The position numbers and the translations under genes are program-made. DNA of 64,000 bases from Hyphodiscus hymeniophilus (lineage: Eukaryota; Ascomycota; Leotiomycetes; Helotiales; Hyphodiscaceae): NCBI GenBank assembly GCA_016508695.1, contig VNKQ01000006.1, positions 1,178,001 through 1,242,000 on the forward strand. The letters run 5' to 3'. The stretch's first letter is position 1; each line of letters begins with the position of its first letter. Shown here piece by piece: positions 1 through 10,387 of the stretch. The notes under the pieces were generated by a model. That model saw only the letters and a program-made list of their open reading frames with translations, did no database searches and was not told where the DNA came from.

Positions 1-653
1 CGCACCAAGACGATGGCGTCGAAGACGATCCGAAATCATCCTGGGTCTTCAGCTCCCGAGACGACCGATTGGGATGGCTTGCCCTGCAGGCGGGTCTCCG
101 CCCTCTCCTGATCTCACTGTCCGCGTATCTGGAGAAGACGGTCGCCTTCCTCGACCCCATCATGTTCGGGCACGGAAAGGCCGGCTGGCGCGAGATCCGG
201 AGATTCCAAAGCCTGGGTCTCGTTCCCGAGAGTTGGATCCGAGCGTTCGGATTGAAGGACGACGACTTCAGCTGCGAATCCGATACTCCCGAGCAGAATG
301 ATGTCTTTGGACCGGCAGCCATCGCGCTCGCCTATCTACGGAGCGTTCATCCCCCACAGTCGACGATCCTCCTCAACTGGGTCTTCCTCACCAAGATCCA
401 TGGAGATCTGAAATCTCTCCTCTACGACAGGGATGAGAGGGCGTTGTGGCTGCTTGGGTACTGGCTCGGGTTGATGTGTCGGTACGAGGGGATCTGGTGG
501 TGTGAGCGGCGCGTGAGGAGGGATTACAAGGCGGTGCGAATGCGGCTTCACGAACTGCACCTCGGTGAACGAGCAGGCGTGGAGGGGCTTTATTGGAAGG
601 ACATGATGCGAGAGCTGGAGCATGCGCCTTTACTTACGCGAGGAGAGAGTTAG
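1..653 (+). CDS. C-terminal part of a fungal hypothetical protein (possible Zn2Cys6-type regulator), 5' truncated by window edge
   Basis: The reading frame is open from base 3 to the TAG ending at 653, so at least 216 residues of the C-terminus are present and the start lies outside the window. The visible part is helical and tryptophan-rich, with a stretch LWLLGYWLGLM followed by WWCERRVRRD near the C-terminus. That layout (a hydrophobic helix, then WW and basic residues) recalls the C-terminal end of many fungal C6 zinc-cluster regulators, but no DNA-binding domain is in view, so this assignment is only a suggestion. No intron is needed in the visible part. It is tail-to-tail with the SDR gene at 995-1870. 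Confidence 0.6.
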   Translation, partial: HQDDGVEDDPKSSWVFSSRDDRLGWLALQAGLRPLLISLSAYLEKTVAFLDPIMFGHGKAGWREIRRFQSLGLVPESWIRAFGLKDDDFSCESDTPEQNDVFGPAAIALAYLRSVHPPQSTILLNWVFLTKIHGDLKSLLYDRDERALWLLGYWLGLMCRYEGIWWCERRVRRDYKAVRMRLHELHLGERAGVEGLYWKDMMRELEHAPLLTRGES

Positions 654-994
654 CTGTTTGCAGGGAGAGAAATCATATATTTATCTGATCTCGTTTCGCT
701 TGACAAGCTTCATGTCCTTCCGTTTGGACGTCTAGCTGTATGAATCACAGAATCTCGGCAGGTAGGTGATATCATCGGCTGAGTTACTCACAACTTTTTC
801 ATCCCTCATCTCCCATCCCCGAGTCTATTCTCCACCTATCTCTCAAGCAACGTAAGAGGCTACAGCTCGTTCAATAAACTCAGTATGCATGGTGAGATTA
901 CGAGATCGCCCCATTCAGTAGTGATATGATTCCATGTAGGAGGTATTGATATGATCTCACGCTCTAGAGGCTATAACAAGAACGCTGAGCTGTC
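654..994. other. Convergent intergenic stretch
   Basis: This stretch separates two converging genes. I see no coding frame, repeat or RNA gene in it; it presumably carries the two 3' untranslated regions. Confidence 0.6.
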
Positions 995-1870
995 TCACCA
1001 AACTTGGATACCGGTAGCGCCGACCACCTTTCCGACATCCGAGTCTCTTTCCCCTTCAATAACAGCTTTAACAAAATTACCACCCTCTGAAGGATCTCGC
1101 GCTCCCATCTAATATATCTTGGTCAGAAAATCGGTTCTTCGATGGGCTATCTTCTTGCTTACCTTTCTCAACTGTTCAACCCCAACGTTCCCCAGATTAG
1201 TCGCGAGGAATCCCGGGGATATAGCCCAGACCTTTACCCCATCATTGAGTAGGATCCGATGCCACTGTCTCATCATCATGTTGAGTCCCGTCTTCGCGCT
1301 CCGATACGACTCGATGGGATTGAGCTCTCTCGGCTTTGGCCAGCCCGGTGCTGGCGAGGCGTTGATGCGCTGGAGCGCCGGGTGATCGAATCTCTCGGTG
1401 AATGCCAACGCGGAAGTCCCGCTCGTGATGAAGAGCAGTCGTGGCTGTCCTGACTTGAGCAGCAGTGGAATCGCTTCGCTCGTGAGGACTTGAGTGCCGG
1501 CGACGTTGGTGTCCCACGACTTGTTCCACGCCTCGCGGATGCTCAGCTGGCCGTCTCTGAGCGCTCCGTCGAAGCCTGCGCCGCCGTTGTTGACCAGGAC
1601 ATCTAGCCGGCCGAATTTCGTATCAATGTCCTCGACGGCTCTCTTGATGGACTCGTCCGAGGCAAGGTCCAGTTGGACTACGCTGAGGCTGCTGGGAGAA
1701 GATGGGATTTCTCGTTCCACAGCTGCAGTGGCGGCGTCACCATTGCTGACGAGCCGACTACCAGCGATGATATAGTACGACTGCGTACTTTTATACAACG
1801 CCTTGACTATCTCGAGGCCAAGACCCGTGTTAGCCCCCGTGACGAAGATGACCTTCTTGTCTTGTGACAT
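995..1870 (-). CDS. Short-chain dehydrogenase/reductase (SDR)
   Basis: Two exons, 1163-1870 and 995-1108, give a 273-residue protein. The 54-nt intron has a GTAAGC donor and TTAG acceptor in phase 0. The short second exon adds a normal C-terminus (MGARDPSEGGNF to GIQVW); reading through the donor would give a spurious tail. The N-terminal Rossmann motif TGANTGLG is at residues 11-18, a variant NNGG at 94-97, a Ser at about 150, and the catalytic YxxxK at Y189/K193, as in classical SDRs. It should be a soluble NAD(P)(H)-dependent oxidoreductase acting on a carbonyl or alcohol; the substrate cannot be read from sequence. There is no signal peptide. The ATG at 1870 is the first in frame and leads directly into the dinucleotide-binding fold. 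Confidence 0.92.
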
Positions 1871-2765
1871 TGTTGCTGGCTATTGAGATGCTTGAGATGG
1901 AAGGAGAAGAAAGCGAAGTGTGAGTCTGCCATCGGAGCACTGGTTGGTATTTATAAGGCTCGTAGTATGCTCTGCGACCTACTCGTTTTCTCGAGAACAT
2001 ACAGTAGGAGCAGAGTTGGTGCGGGAATCGTGCTTGTTAGTCTGGCTGGCTCGGTTTCCTCTTTTGATTAGCGCAGCATATCGAGTAAGATTATGAATTC
2101 ACGTGCAGAGCCTGGGAAGCAGGGAATGTACGCTTGCACTAAAACCAAAATAAATAGAAAACAAATAGAACTTTGGACGCGTTTACAGATTTGAAGTCGC
2201 TTGAACTTGAAGTTCCTACCTACCTTAAAGTACGATCTGTCTCCGTACAGGGTACTCGAGTACGTCTCGGAACGCAGAGGTACCAGGGGAGACTGCGCTT
2301 CTAAAGATAGATACGGGCACGTGACCTGCTGTTCACATCCCGTGATTCCCACTGGGCATCTTCGACTTCATATGGCTCAGCCCATCAGATGTAAGATGTA
2401 AGATGTTTGACACAAGACTGCATGACATACTGGCTCAACATGAGGGATGGATGAAATGCGTCAGGAATGATGGTGGTGGAAGGTGGAAGGGTGGAAATCA
2501 AGGCATTTTCCAGCACATGGGCTTGATCAATGGGTTGCCGCCGGACCCCTTATCGCAGTGCATGACCCCGCGTCAGTTACTAACTTACTACTACCAAGTT
2601 CCAACACTACCAACACTTCTTGCTTGCTTCCTTTGTTATCCGGTCCAAGTCGGGTGATCCAATGTCAACTCCCCCATCTGCCATCTGCCAACTACCAATT
2701 ACCTCGGATCACCTGCTACTGCTTCACCAGCTTGGCTCCGTCGTGATGACAAGCGGCTGGCCTGC

Positions 2766-2804
2766 GTGATTGCGATTGCGATTGCGATTGTGATTGTGAT
2801 TGTG
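2766..2804 (+). repeat. Hexanucleotide tandem repeat, G(C/T)GATT x6
   Basis: Six consecutive copies of a 6-bp unit. Copies 2-4 read GCGATT while copy 1 and copies 5-6 read GTGATT, so the array differs by C/T transitions at one position. It lies in the promoter region of the 3595 gene. This is a simple-sequence repeat. Confidence 0.9.
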
Positions 2805-3073
2805 CCTTGTTTGGATCCTGTCCCCTCTCCCCTCGCAATAAGAGGAACGCGTCCCCTCGCCCTCCCACTTCTCTTCCTCTTCAACCGTATTCAACCCATT
2901 CCAACATTCCAATAATCCAACAGCTATCAAACTCTACTTTCTATTTCACTTATCATTCCAGCAATCTCTCTCATCATCCCAGCATCAGATAATTCCATTC
3001 GTTTGCTAATTATCTGATCCCCTCGTTCTTTATTTACTCGTGTCCTACTCCTACTCCGACTCCTTATCCTTAT

Positions 3074-3099
3074 CTCAGCTCAGCTCAGCTCAGCTCAGC
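3074..3099 (+). repeat. CTCAG pentanucleotide repeat x5
   Basis: Five tandem copies of CTCAG in the CT-rich leader of the gene starting at 3595. Because the unit is five bases, copy-number change would alter leader length but not any coding frame. Confidence 0.9.
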
Positions 3100-3594
3100 C
3101 TCGCCCTCCTCGCCTCGTCCGCTGACTGACTCACGCCGGACCATCACATCAACTCGCACACATCCTGCACTCTCTCGCATCTTCCATTCATTGTCTTACT
3201 CCTCAGCTCTTCATATAATCACCACTTAATTGTGTGTGATTCCACATTATCTGCCTGCGCCTTCCTACATCGTCACTCTACCAACCAACAGAGTTACGCG
3301 CTACGAGCACAGTCATCCGGTCGACTGTTACTTCCCTCGTTTCGATACCACTGCTCTTCATACCGCATACCTATACCCTTACCTATACTTCTCCGCGGAT
3401 AACTAGCTGTTCTTTATCCTATTCAAAGTCTCGCCTTGGATTTCTAGAACAAAGGATCAAAGGTCACTTCGGGAACCTTCCACATCTGGATATAAGCATT
3501 ACTCCATACCCCACAGACTTCTTCTCGTCTTCCTACCTTCGTCTCTCGTCACTCTACGACGACTTTAATCAAACACTTTCCAACAACCCCAGAC

Positions 3595-4384
3595 ATGTCG
3601 GAATCAGCAATCGCTCCCGTCCCCCAACGCGACATCCGCTCAGCAGCCAAGGAATTCAAGCGTGACCGTGACGCCGGCGAGAAATGGTCCATGGGAACGC
3701 GACCCTTGCCAGGTGTACGTATGCAGTACGCCGGAATCCTAGGCTCAGAAGACTGGGGAGCACTGGACGATCAACAGACCAAGATGGAGAAAGTCCGTCC
3801 AGTCAAGCCCTGGAAGTAAGTTGCCCTCCTCAATTATCGGATGAGACGAGGAGATTGACAGTGCTAGCAACCCATTGCACAAGTCCCACGCAAACAAAAC
3901 GCCCAAGCCTACCAATCACTACGACAGTGGTATCAATTCGAACACAGCTTCGCACCGCATGGTCCGAAAGGTCGATGCTCTCGTCGACGCCAACGAGCAT
4001 ACCTCCTCTCCGCTCTCCCGATCTCTCCTCGAGTTACTCCCTCAGCACGCGAATAACACCTCTGCATCCATCCAAACCGCTATCCGCGACCACGATTCCG
4101 GAATTCTCTACTCCTTTGACAACGCTGGTGTAAGCCCCGGTATGAAAGGACGAGCGGTCGGACTCGATAGCCTTGTTGACATCGCTGAGAAGAGGTGGGC
4201 GATGGAGCAGACAGAGAAGATCGTCAAGGGCGAATACGAGGTTCTCGACGCCGAAGGCGAGACCACTGTTCTGTCCGGGAAGAAGGGAAAGAAGGGGTCT
4301 CCTAGGCAGAAGGCTGTTAAGACCATGCCTACTGTCGTCAAGCATATGGACGTTGAAGAGGATGATGGGTTTGAGCTTATCTAA
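3595..4384 (+). CDS. Hypothetical protein (247 aa)
   Basis: Two exons, 3595-3815 and 3862-4384, are joined across a 46-nt intron (GTAAGT donor, GACAG acceptor, phase 2), giving 247 residues. I do not recognise the family. The protein is hydrophilic with no membrane segment or signal peptide. It has a basic, Lys/Arg-rich N-terminal third, a middle region with the helical motif SPLSRSLLELLPQ, and a C-terminal Lys/Gly-rich patch (SGKKGKKGSPRQK) before an acidic end (DVEEDDGFELI). The basic-then-acidic tail is compatible with a nuclear or nucleic-acid-associated protein, but that is inference. Exon 1 read alone would stop right after the donor, which supports the splice. Confidence 0.8.
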
Positions 4385-6067
4385 GTTTTTGGCCATGTGC
4401 GACAGTGTGCTTCGAGTGGCGTGTTGAGAGTTTAACATCGCTGCTACTTTTTTTCTTTCGAGCTACTGGCTCATTACGTTACGATGTTTGATGATGGCGT
4501 TTGGTGAAGATGGTGCATGGTATAGCTTACCCAGAATGGGACCCAGAATGGGGAGGACAGCTTACCCTTCTCGCATTCTTCTTTTAATCTTTTCATGGAG
4601 TTGGAATGGGATCAGCATAGCCTACCCTGTGTATCATATGGGAAGGATGGCTATAGATTAGGATTGGATTGGTGTTTGGACGCATGGCATGGCATAGCTT
4701 ACCCCTAGGCTGGGGAAGGATAGCTTGGGCTGGGCTTGGTGCTTTGGATTCGAGTTTGGTTGGTGAGTTGGCCTGCATAGATAACTGTTTTGCCTGCCTT
4801 CATTATTCTGCGCTGCTGTACAGTCGCGAGCGCTTTTTCATGACAGATTCTGCATAAATGGATTCATGACCTTTGATCTTATGATAATCTGGCAGGCTCG
4901 GAAATTTGAATCAAATGGATGAGCTGGTCGCTCAACACTCTCCCCCGCTGGTCCACTCAATTTTACATTCACACCCCTCTCTCTCTCTGCATTGCGCAAT
5001 AATCGCCCACTTCGCGACAGTTCAAAAGACATGGAATTTAGCTCCTGATTTCTTCACCTGTCAGTACAAGCTCATTCAACGCTTTCGATGCGAGGAAACG
5101 ACAGAGTACAATATAACACGAATGCAAGTACATTCCCGCGTTCCTCTTCAGCTCGACTGATTATTCGTGCATTTCAACAACATTCGAAAAGACTCCACCA
5201 GGATAAAATCATTGGAAATGGGGAGCCGGGTTACGTTGAATAGCTCCTGAGGATCATAGAGAGGATCATGATCTAGCACAGCGATATGTCGGGGCATGGT
5301 ATGATTTCAATGACGGAAAGTCTCTCTGAAAGGTGCGAAGCCTTGCAAGTATACAGTACAATTCGCAGACTCGTTGAGCAGCAATCGATTCGTCAGAGCC
5401 TGAGAGAGTTCCCAACTCCTCCCTTGCTCATGTCCGCGTCATCAACTTCCGCATCAGGGATTCCCGGTGTGATCTTTAAGATATATAAGAACTTCATCTA
5501 GATCGCTATTACACATTGAACCTGGAGGATAGCGATGGCTTGGCGACGTTGCTGGCGGGATGGTTTTGAAATCGTAGAGGGAAGACTTTGTCTTGGTTGT
5601 AATTGCAGCGTTGGACTGGGATACTGAATCCCGACCAGAGTAACGTGTTCGCCGACGGCTTTCGAAAGGTCCTTGTTTGCTGGGTGTTGGATGTTGGATG
5701 AGGTATTCAATGGCGCCTTGTGTTGTGATTCGACTTACTAGATTCCTCCCAACAGCTCGCAGGGTCGCTGGTGCCCTTGATCGTGCAAGCCCATAGGCAG
5801 TCTCGCCGACCCCAAAGCCTTATAGTATGCAGTAACGGGGCGGAGTCCAGAAGTTGAAATACCAACTTCGTTTCACTAACCGCCCATGGTCTTAGCCTGC
5901 ACAACTGTTGGCTAGACGGATTTCGCAACAAGAAACCAACATCTGTCTGCCTGGAGCAAGGAAGATTCTGGAAAAGCCGAAGAAACCTATGATTCTCGTC
6001 ATTGTACTGACCTTACCTTACAAAGCTCACCTCAAACGCTAAACTTCCTCGGCCATTTGTTCCGACG
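4385..6067. other. Intergenic stretch with a dispersed AGCTTACCC motif
   Basis: 1.7 kb without a convincing gene. The proximal part (4,520-4,710), just after the 3595-4384 gene, has four related copies of a CATAGCTTACCC-like motif. The short open frames between 5,286 and 5,931 lack recognisable domains or coherent splice signals. Confidence 0.5.
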
Positions 6068-7135
6068 ATGTCCATGCCACCCGCAGTCAAAGAGACGGCA
6101 GCTGCTTCGATTGATCACGCGCCCAGCGTAGGCACTTCTATAGCCGCCAAGCGATCTCGGGAAGATGACCCGGATATGGCTTCTAGTTCTAGTGGTCAAG
6201 TGGGAGGTGATAAGAAGCGACAAAATCGCGGAGATGTAATCGTCGTGGATACGTCAAGCACACTTGAGCAAGACGTGGACTCGAGAGACGCCATAGGAGA
6301 CATATTGGGGGCCGTTGAGGATGATGCAGAGGATGAGGAGCTTGACTCTGGAGAAGGAGACAATGATGATTCCAAGTCGTCAGGACAGGGACGGGGAAAC
6401 ATTGTTGAGCTTGACAGAGAGGAGATTCGGGAGCGACTCAGCTCGGGATCGTCAATCTTGGTTGTGGAGAGAACGGCTAGCTGGAGAAGTCATTGCCGAG
6501 CCAATTTTTGCATTCCACGGCTGCTACGTGGTCGTCCAAACATTGAGTGTGGTGACCGCTTTAACTTGATGGGGGGTGATAACGCTTGGTATTCCCGTGA
6601 GTACAGGGCCTCCATGAAGCTATGTTTCAAGCTTAATCTGACTTTAGAGCCCAAGCGTTTCTTCTATATCTCGTGGATCGAACATCTGTATGACCTCCGT
6701 GAGATTCTTGATCCAGAATGGGTGAAAATGGAAGGAGCAATATCCCTTGTTGGTATGCGCGGAGATACTGTCCTGGAGAAGAGATTTCCCACGATAATAG
6801 AGGAATGGTTCGAGAATAAAGGTTCCGTCTTCACAATCGACGAGTACCAGGCATACAAAGAAGCGTGTAAGACTCGGGAAAGGGAAGTCGGTAGCCGATG
6901 GATGGAACATTCCATCAAGAAACGCAAGGATGAAAAGCATGAAGTGCAATGCAGCTGTGCCTGGGATATTCCGGAGATTGAGAGAACGGATTACTTCCCA
7001 GAAGAACGCACCCCTCGTTTACTGAGTCAAGTCCTCGCGTCTTTAGCCAAGGTTTCGCAGATCGACCGCCTCGATGAAAATCTTCTGGCTGTCCTTAAAA
7101 GATATGAGTGTCAGACAAGGAACGAAACTTCTTAA
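6068..7135 (+). CDS. Hypothetical protein with acidic N-terminal half (355 aa)
   Basis: A single-exon frame of 355 residues; two ATGs at 6068 and 6074 both fit. I do not recognise a family. Residues 1-130 are low complexity and charged: a KRSREDD patch and a KKRQNRG patch that could act as nuclear localisation signals, then an acidic run (DDAEDEELDSGEGDNDD). Residues about 130-330 look globular, with aromatic and Cys/His residues (WRSHCRANFC, KRFFYISWIEHLY, CSCAWDIPEIE). The C-terminal segment is helical. An acidic disordered tail plus NLS-like patches suggest a nuclear protein, by inference only. It lies in gene-poor accessory sequence and may be lineage-specific. Confidence 0.7.
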   Translation: MSMPPAVKETAAASIDHAPSVGTSIAAKRSREDDPDMASSSSGQVGGDKKRQNRGDVIVVDTSSTLEQDVDSRDAIGDILGAVEDDAEDEELDSGEGDNDDSKSSGQGRGNIVELDREEIRERLSSGSSILVVERTASWRSHCRANFCIPRLLRGRPNIECGDRFNLMGGDNAWYSREYRASMKLCFKLNLTLEPKRFFYISWIEHLYDLREILDPEWVKMEGAISLVGMRGDTVLEKRFPTIIEEWFENKGSVFTIDEYQAYKEACKTREREVGSRWMEHSIKKRKDEKHEVQCSCAWDIPEIERTDYFPEERTPRLLSQVLASLAKVSQIDRLDENLLAVLKRYECQTRNETS

Positions 7136-7396
7136 GAATCTGGCAAAACCCATCGAACGGAATAGAGAGCAGAAGGTAAGATTGCATAGACGTAGCTCCG
7201 AAGTGGCCAGTATCGATCCTTTAAGGACGGCAGAGGCCGCAGCTGCTCCTCCGGAATGACGCAGTACTCTGTTGCTCTGGCGTATTTGGAACAAGTCGTT
7301 GTATGCTAGTCGATCCAATCTCATGAAACGTAACGCATCTCCTTCGAACGGGTGAAGTTGAAGAGAGAATCTCAGGGATTCAACGAAGTCTAAGTT

Positions 7397-7717
7397 ATGG
7401 CGTCCCAATTGACCATCTCTATGGAAGCGGCTCCGAAACTGCAACAGATGATTCAACGCTTCTTGAAATCCTTTCAGGCAGATGACACGGGCCTGGGTGG
7501 GCACGATCCAAAACAGCATTTACTCTGTGACTACGACGGGTAGACCGAGCTCGTCTTTGCCTCTAGTCTTGATTCGCCCCTCGTAGAATCGGAACAGGCC
7601 ATTCAATTGCTCGTTGACGGCTTGGATGTGCCTTCCAGCTCGCCCAACGATCACGAGGTAGACCGTAGTCGTACAGAGGTGTACGCTCTCGACATCGGAC
7701 AGGAGAATGACGACTGA
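7397..7717 (+). pseudogene. Reading frame interrupted by one in-frame TAG
   Basis: From the ATG at 7397 the frame runs 48 codons to a TAG at 7541-7543, then continues in the same frame for 57 more sense codons to a TGA at 7715-7717. Both halves have protein-like composition (first half MEAAPKLQQMIQRFLKSFQ; second half SEQAIQLLVDGLDVPSSS). A phase-correct intron removing the TAG was not found. The opposite strand is also fairly open here, with a TAA at 7520-7522, so the coding strand is not certain. This could be a nonsense-mutated gene, part of a longer unrecognised gene, or chance. No family is recognised. Confidence 0.35.
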
Positions 7718-8862
7718 ATGCCCCTCCATGGTGATTTCAGAGAGGTTAGAGGAGCTCAAACGATTGCGGCCGAAGTGGGGGATATACCCTCCAGAACTAT
7801 GAAGTGGTCAATATCTTCCAAATAGTAACAGGGGCATTTGGTTTCATACTGAATCTCCCTTCTAATCTTCATACTAATGGTCGAGCACTCTAATCCTGCT
7901 GAACGTAAAGAGCTCTTCCGTAATATTTGGGTTGATTGTTCTGTACACTACTACTTCTAGAAGTTGTCTTCACTTTTTGAAAAGCATTTAAATTGAATAG
8001 GTCAATATTTCGGTGCAATGCCAAGCTAGGAAGTTTTCACTTTGCCGTTACAGGGCTTTATTCATGACTCCAATGTTGTCCCCGAAGGAAGAATCATGTC
8101 CTTGAATCCGTGGCCATGTAAAATGAGTACATAACTCCTCACTCATTTCTTAATTCAAACAGATCACTAAGTTCGCTCTACACAGATCCAGGTGTCCGGA
8201 GTGACTCATTTCTGTTCCGGCCCGAACATTGGCTTGAGTGGCCTGGTATTTCGATGCTCAGCTTTGGAATCGGAGCTCGAATATGCGTAGACAGTCAGGT
8301 GGTATATCGGAACTGTATCTGTTGTTCCTTCGCCTGCTCACAGCTTCAAGATCGAGCCAGACGGCTATTTTAGAGCAACCCACCCAAAATCAAGCTAATT
8401 TAACTATGCTTTACTGAGTGTTAAGGGTCTTCAGTATAAAAGATACAAAAGCTCTTCTTTACAATCAAATCAGCCTCGAAAGAGGTGTCATTTCTTGCTC
8501 AGATTCAAAACACACCAATCGTATGTGTGATGGAAGCTCAGAGAAGCTGTGAGCTATGTGACGATGTTGCAAAGGCAGAGATGGTTGGCGCAAAGGACAG
8601 CCTTGGGACTTTATTTAGCATCAAATGGACTTCCTCGGCAACTGAAACAAGATGCGTAAGTTTCAAAAGTTTACAACAGGCGGCTTTCTACCACACAAAG
8701 ACCAAGAAGGAAGCCGCTCAGTTGCGTCTAAGCGCGCGGCAGCTTCAAACGTAGCACGACTACGAGTCTGCGACATGAGGTGAATAGAGATTAGTACATA
8801 TACATGTCTCCACTCTCAATGTCTGCTTCTGCTCCACTACGCAGTGAAGTTTTGCAGAGACT
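7718..8862. other. AT-rich intergenic stretch
   Basis: About 1.1 kb, AT-richer than the flanks. One short frame from the ATG at 8530 reads about 40 residues to a GTAAGT at 8656 and contains CELC, but no continuation or family could be found. Nothing else is visible; it presumably contains the promoter of the DUF6594 gene. Confidence 0.5.
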
Positions 8863-9955
8863 ATGTCTTCAATTTTGAAAGATCTTTCTGGGTTGATTCG
8901 AGCTCCTACTCGTGCAGCCGAAGTGGAATTAGAAGAAGGCAGGAATGAGAAGACCGTCCCAAAATCGCCGATTTTTCACGAGTTTGAAGCCCCTTACTTA
9001 TATACCCCTTCAAATTTTATGAAGGAAGATTCTGATCTGTGGGTGTTCCGGCGCTTTGGGCAACTTCACCTCTTCAATCTCCTTCATCTCCAACAACACC
9101 TTGCCCAGCTTCAATACAATCTTGAGAGACAGATTGGTAGAGAACACGACGGACAAAGTCAGGATTATAAGGAATTGGTCCTTGATATCAAACGATCCTT
9201 GGCAGAATATGGTATACAGTTCTTTCTCCAGATGCTAGAATATCTCCATTGACGTTACTCTGCAGACCAAGCATTAGCAGCGCAGGCTACTCTCAAGTCT
9301 TACAAGAAAGCCACGCCGAAAATCCTCGAGCTAATCGACTGGGTCTCCTTGAATTTCGGCGGTGGTAACTGCACTCTTCTCCTGGACGGATTGGGCCGAC
9401 GTTCCAATCCCCCCATCCCCTGCTCGGATCTGATTTCCGTTGCATTGGAGGATAAAACGTTGACCCACCGGTTCATAGACAAATATGAAAACCTGCGGAA
9501 AAGGTTCACTACCGTAAGCATGCTTGTCCTCCTGCTAATCGGGCAAATCTGAGATTCCATGCCATGAAACTTACACGCCGTGCATTCAAGGGCAGAGTTC
9601 CGGGAGCGCCCATCTACTTTTACTCCGAAGGAGGTATTCGATTTGCAGAGGAGGTGATCATCAACGCGGCCTTCTGCCTTTTGTTGATTGGCCCTGTTAT
9701 AGTCCTATCATACTTAACTAGCAAGATGTGGAAGCTTATCTTCATTTCGTTGTGCTTGCTTGTCGCCTCGGCTTTCTCTGGGGGCTTTCTCAATGCTCCA
9801 AACAAGACCGGTTTAGGCTTGGTTGCAGGGTAAGTGCATTCAGTATTTTCCTACCCTTTTGGCTTGCTGTGCTGAACACTGGGCTGACTGTAAGGTTGAC
9901 TGATAGGTATGCCGCGGTTCTCGTTGTATTCTTATCAACCAGTGGCGGTTCTTAA
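8863..9955 (+). CDS. DUF6594-type fungal membrane protein
   Basis: Four exons (8863-9211, 9266-9513, 9591-9829, 9907-9955) give 294 residues, with all three introns in frame. The layout matches fungal DUF6594 proteins. A soluble N-terminal region has the hallmark LWVFRRFGQLHLFNLLHLQ followed by the helix HLAQLQYNLERQIG. A family-like segment FYSEGGI leads into two or three closely spaced C-terminal membrane helices (AAFCLLLIGPVIVLSYL, LIFISLCLLVASAFSGG, AAVLVVFLSTS). The last exon codes only the end of the final helix. The function of the family is unknown; these proteins are abundant in plant-associated Pezizomycotina. Intron 2 (77 nt) is the least certain junction, since its branch-like CTAAT lies about 50 nt from the acceptor. 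Confidence 0.85.
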
Positions 9956-10387
9956 GAGTAGAAAACCAGGAGCTAGATGACTTGATGGCTTTGTTCTTTA
10001 GGTAGCGAGGCTGACGTCGACGTGTGTAGATTATGTCGTAAAGCTTAGGCGTTCATATAACACATGATATTCAATATTCACTGCAACGGCGGTTTGCAAA
10101 TGATAGCCCCCTGATTAGTCAAATGTTACTCCTAATCTACATTGCTCAAACTATCAACAGTCCCAATCCACTTACTTAATGACCGAATACACAAGGTATT
10201 GAGTATACGACCATCTAAAATCCGAGCGAACAAAAAGTCTAAGACGCCGAGCCAATCCATCATATAACACAAGAACCATGCAAAAATGCGGGCAGTAATA
10301 CAATTTTGAAAAGCAAGTACAGCAACCAACCAATCCAATGGCAGAAAGTACCACACAGCAGCCAGCACGCCTTACTTACGAAAAGAA
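9956..10387. other. Convergent intergenic stretch
   Basis: AT-rich sequence between the ends of the DUF6594 gene and the beta-lactamase-like gene. I see no gene or repeat in it. Confidence 0.5.

Larger units (their letters stand above)
1871..3594. other. Long intergenic/promoter stretch with pyrimidine-rich leader
   Basis: 1.7 kb lies between two divergent genes. From about 2,870 to 3,590 the plus strand is strongly CT-rich, typical of a fungal promoter with long 5' leader upstream of the ATG at 3595. It contains a hexanucleotide repeat at 2766-2804 and five copies of CTCAG at 3074-3099. The small open frames in it have no start context, motif or splice support. Confidence 0.6.

Noticed and set aside
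7043..7759. Two minus-strand frames (7043-7519 and 7520-7759) in one frame, separated by a single TAA, possibly one gene
   Set aside because: They overlap the 3' end of the 6068-7135 gene and look like antisense shadows of the plus-strand frame at 7397-7717; the only splice that removes the stop would be about 31 nt, too short.
8530..8760. Short frame with CELC and a good GTAAGT donor at 8656, possible first exon
   Set aside because: No acceptor and second exon could be placed before the DUF6594 gene.
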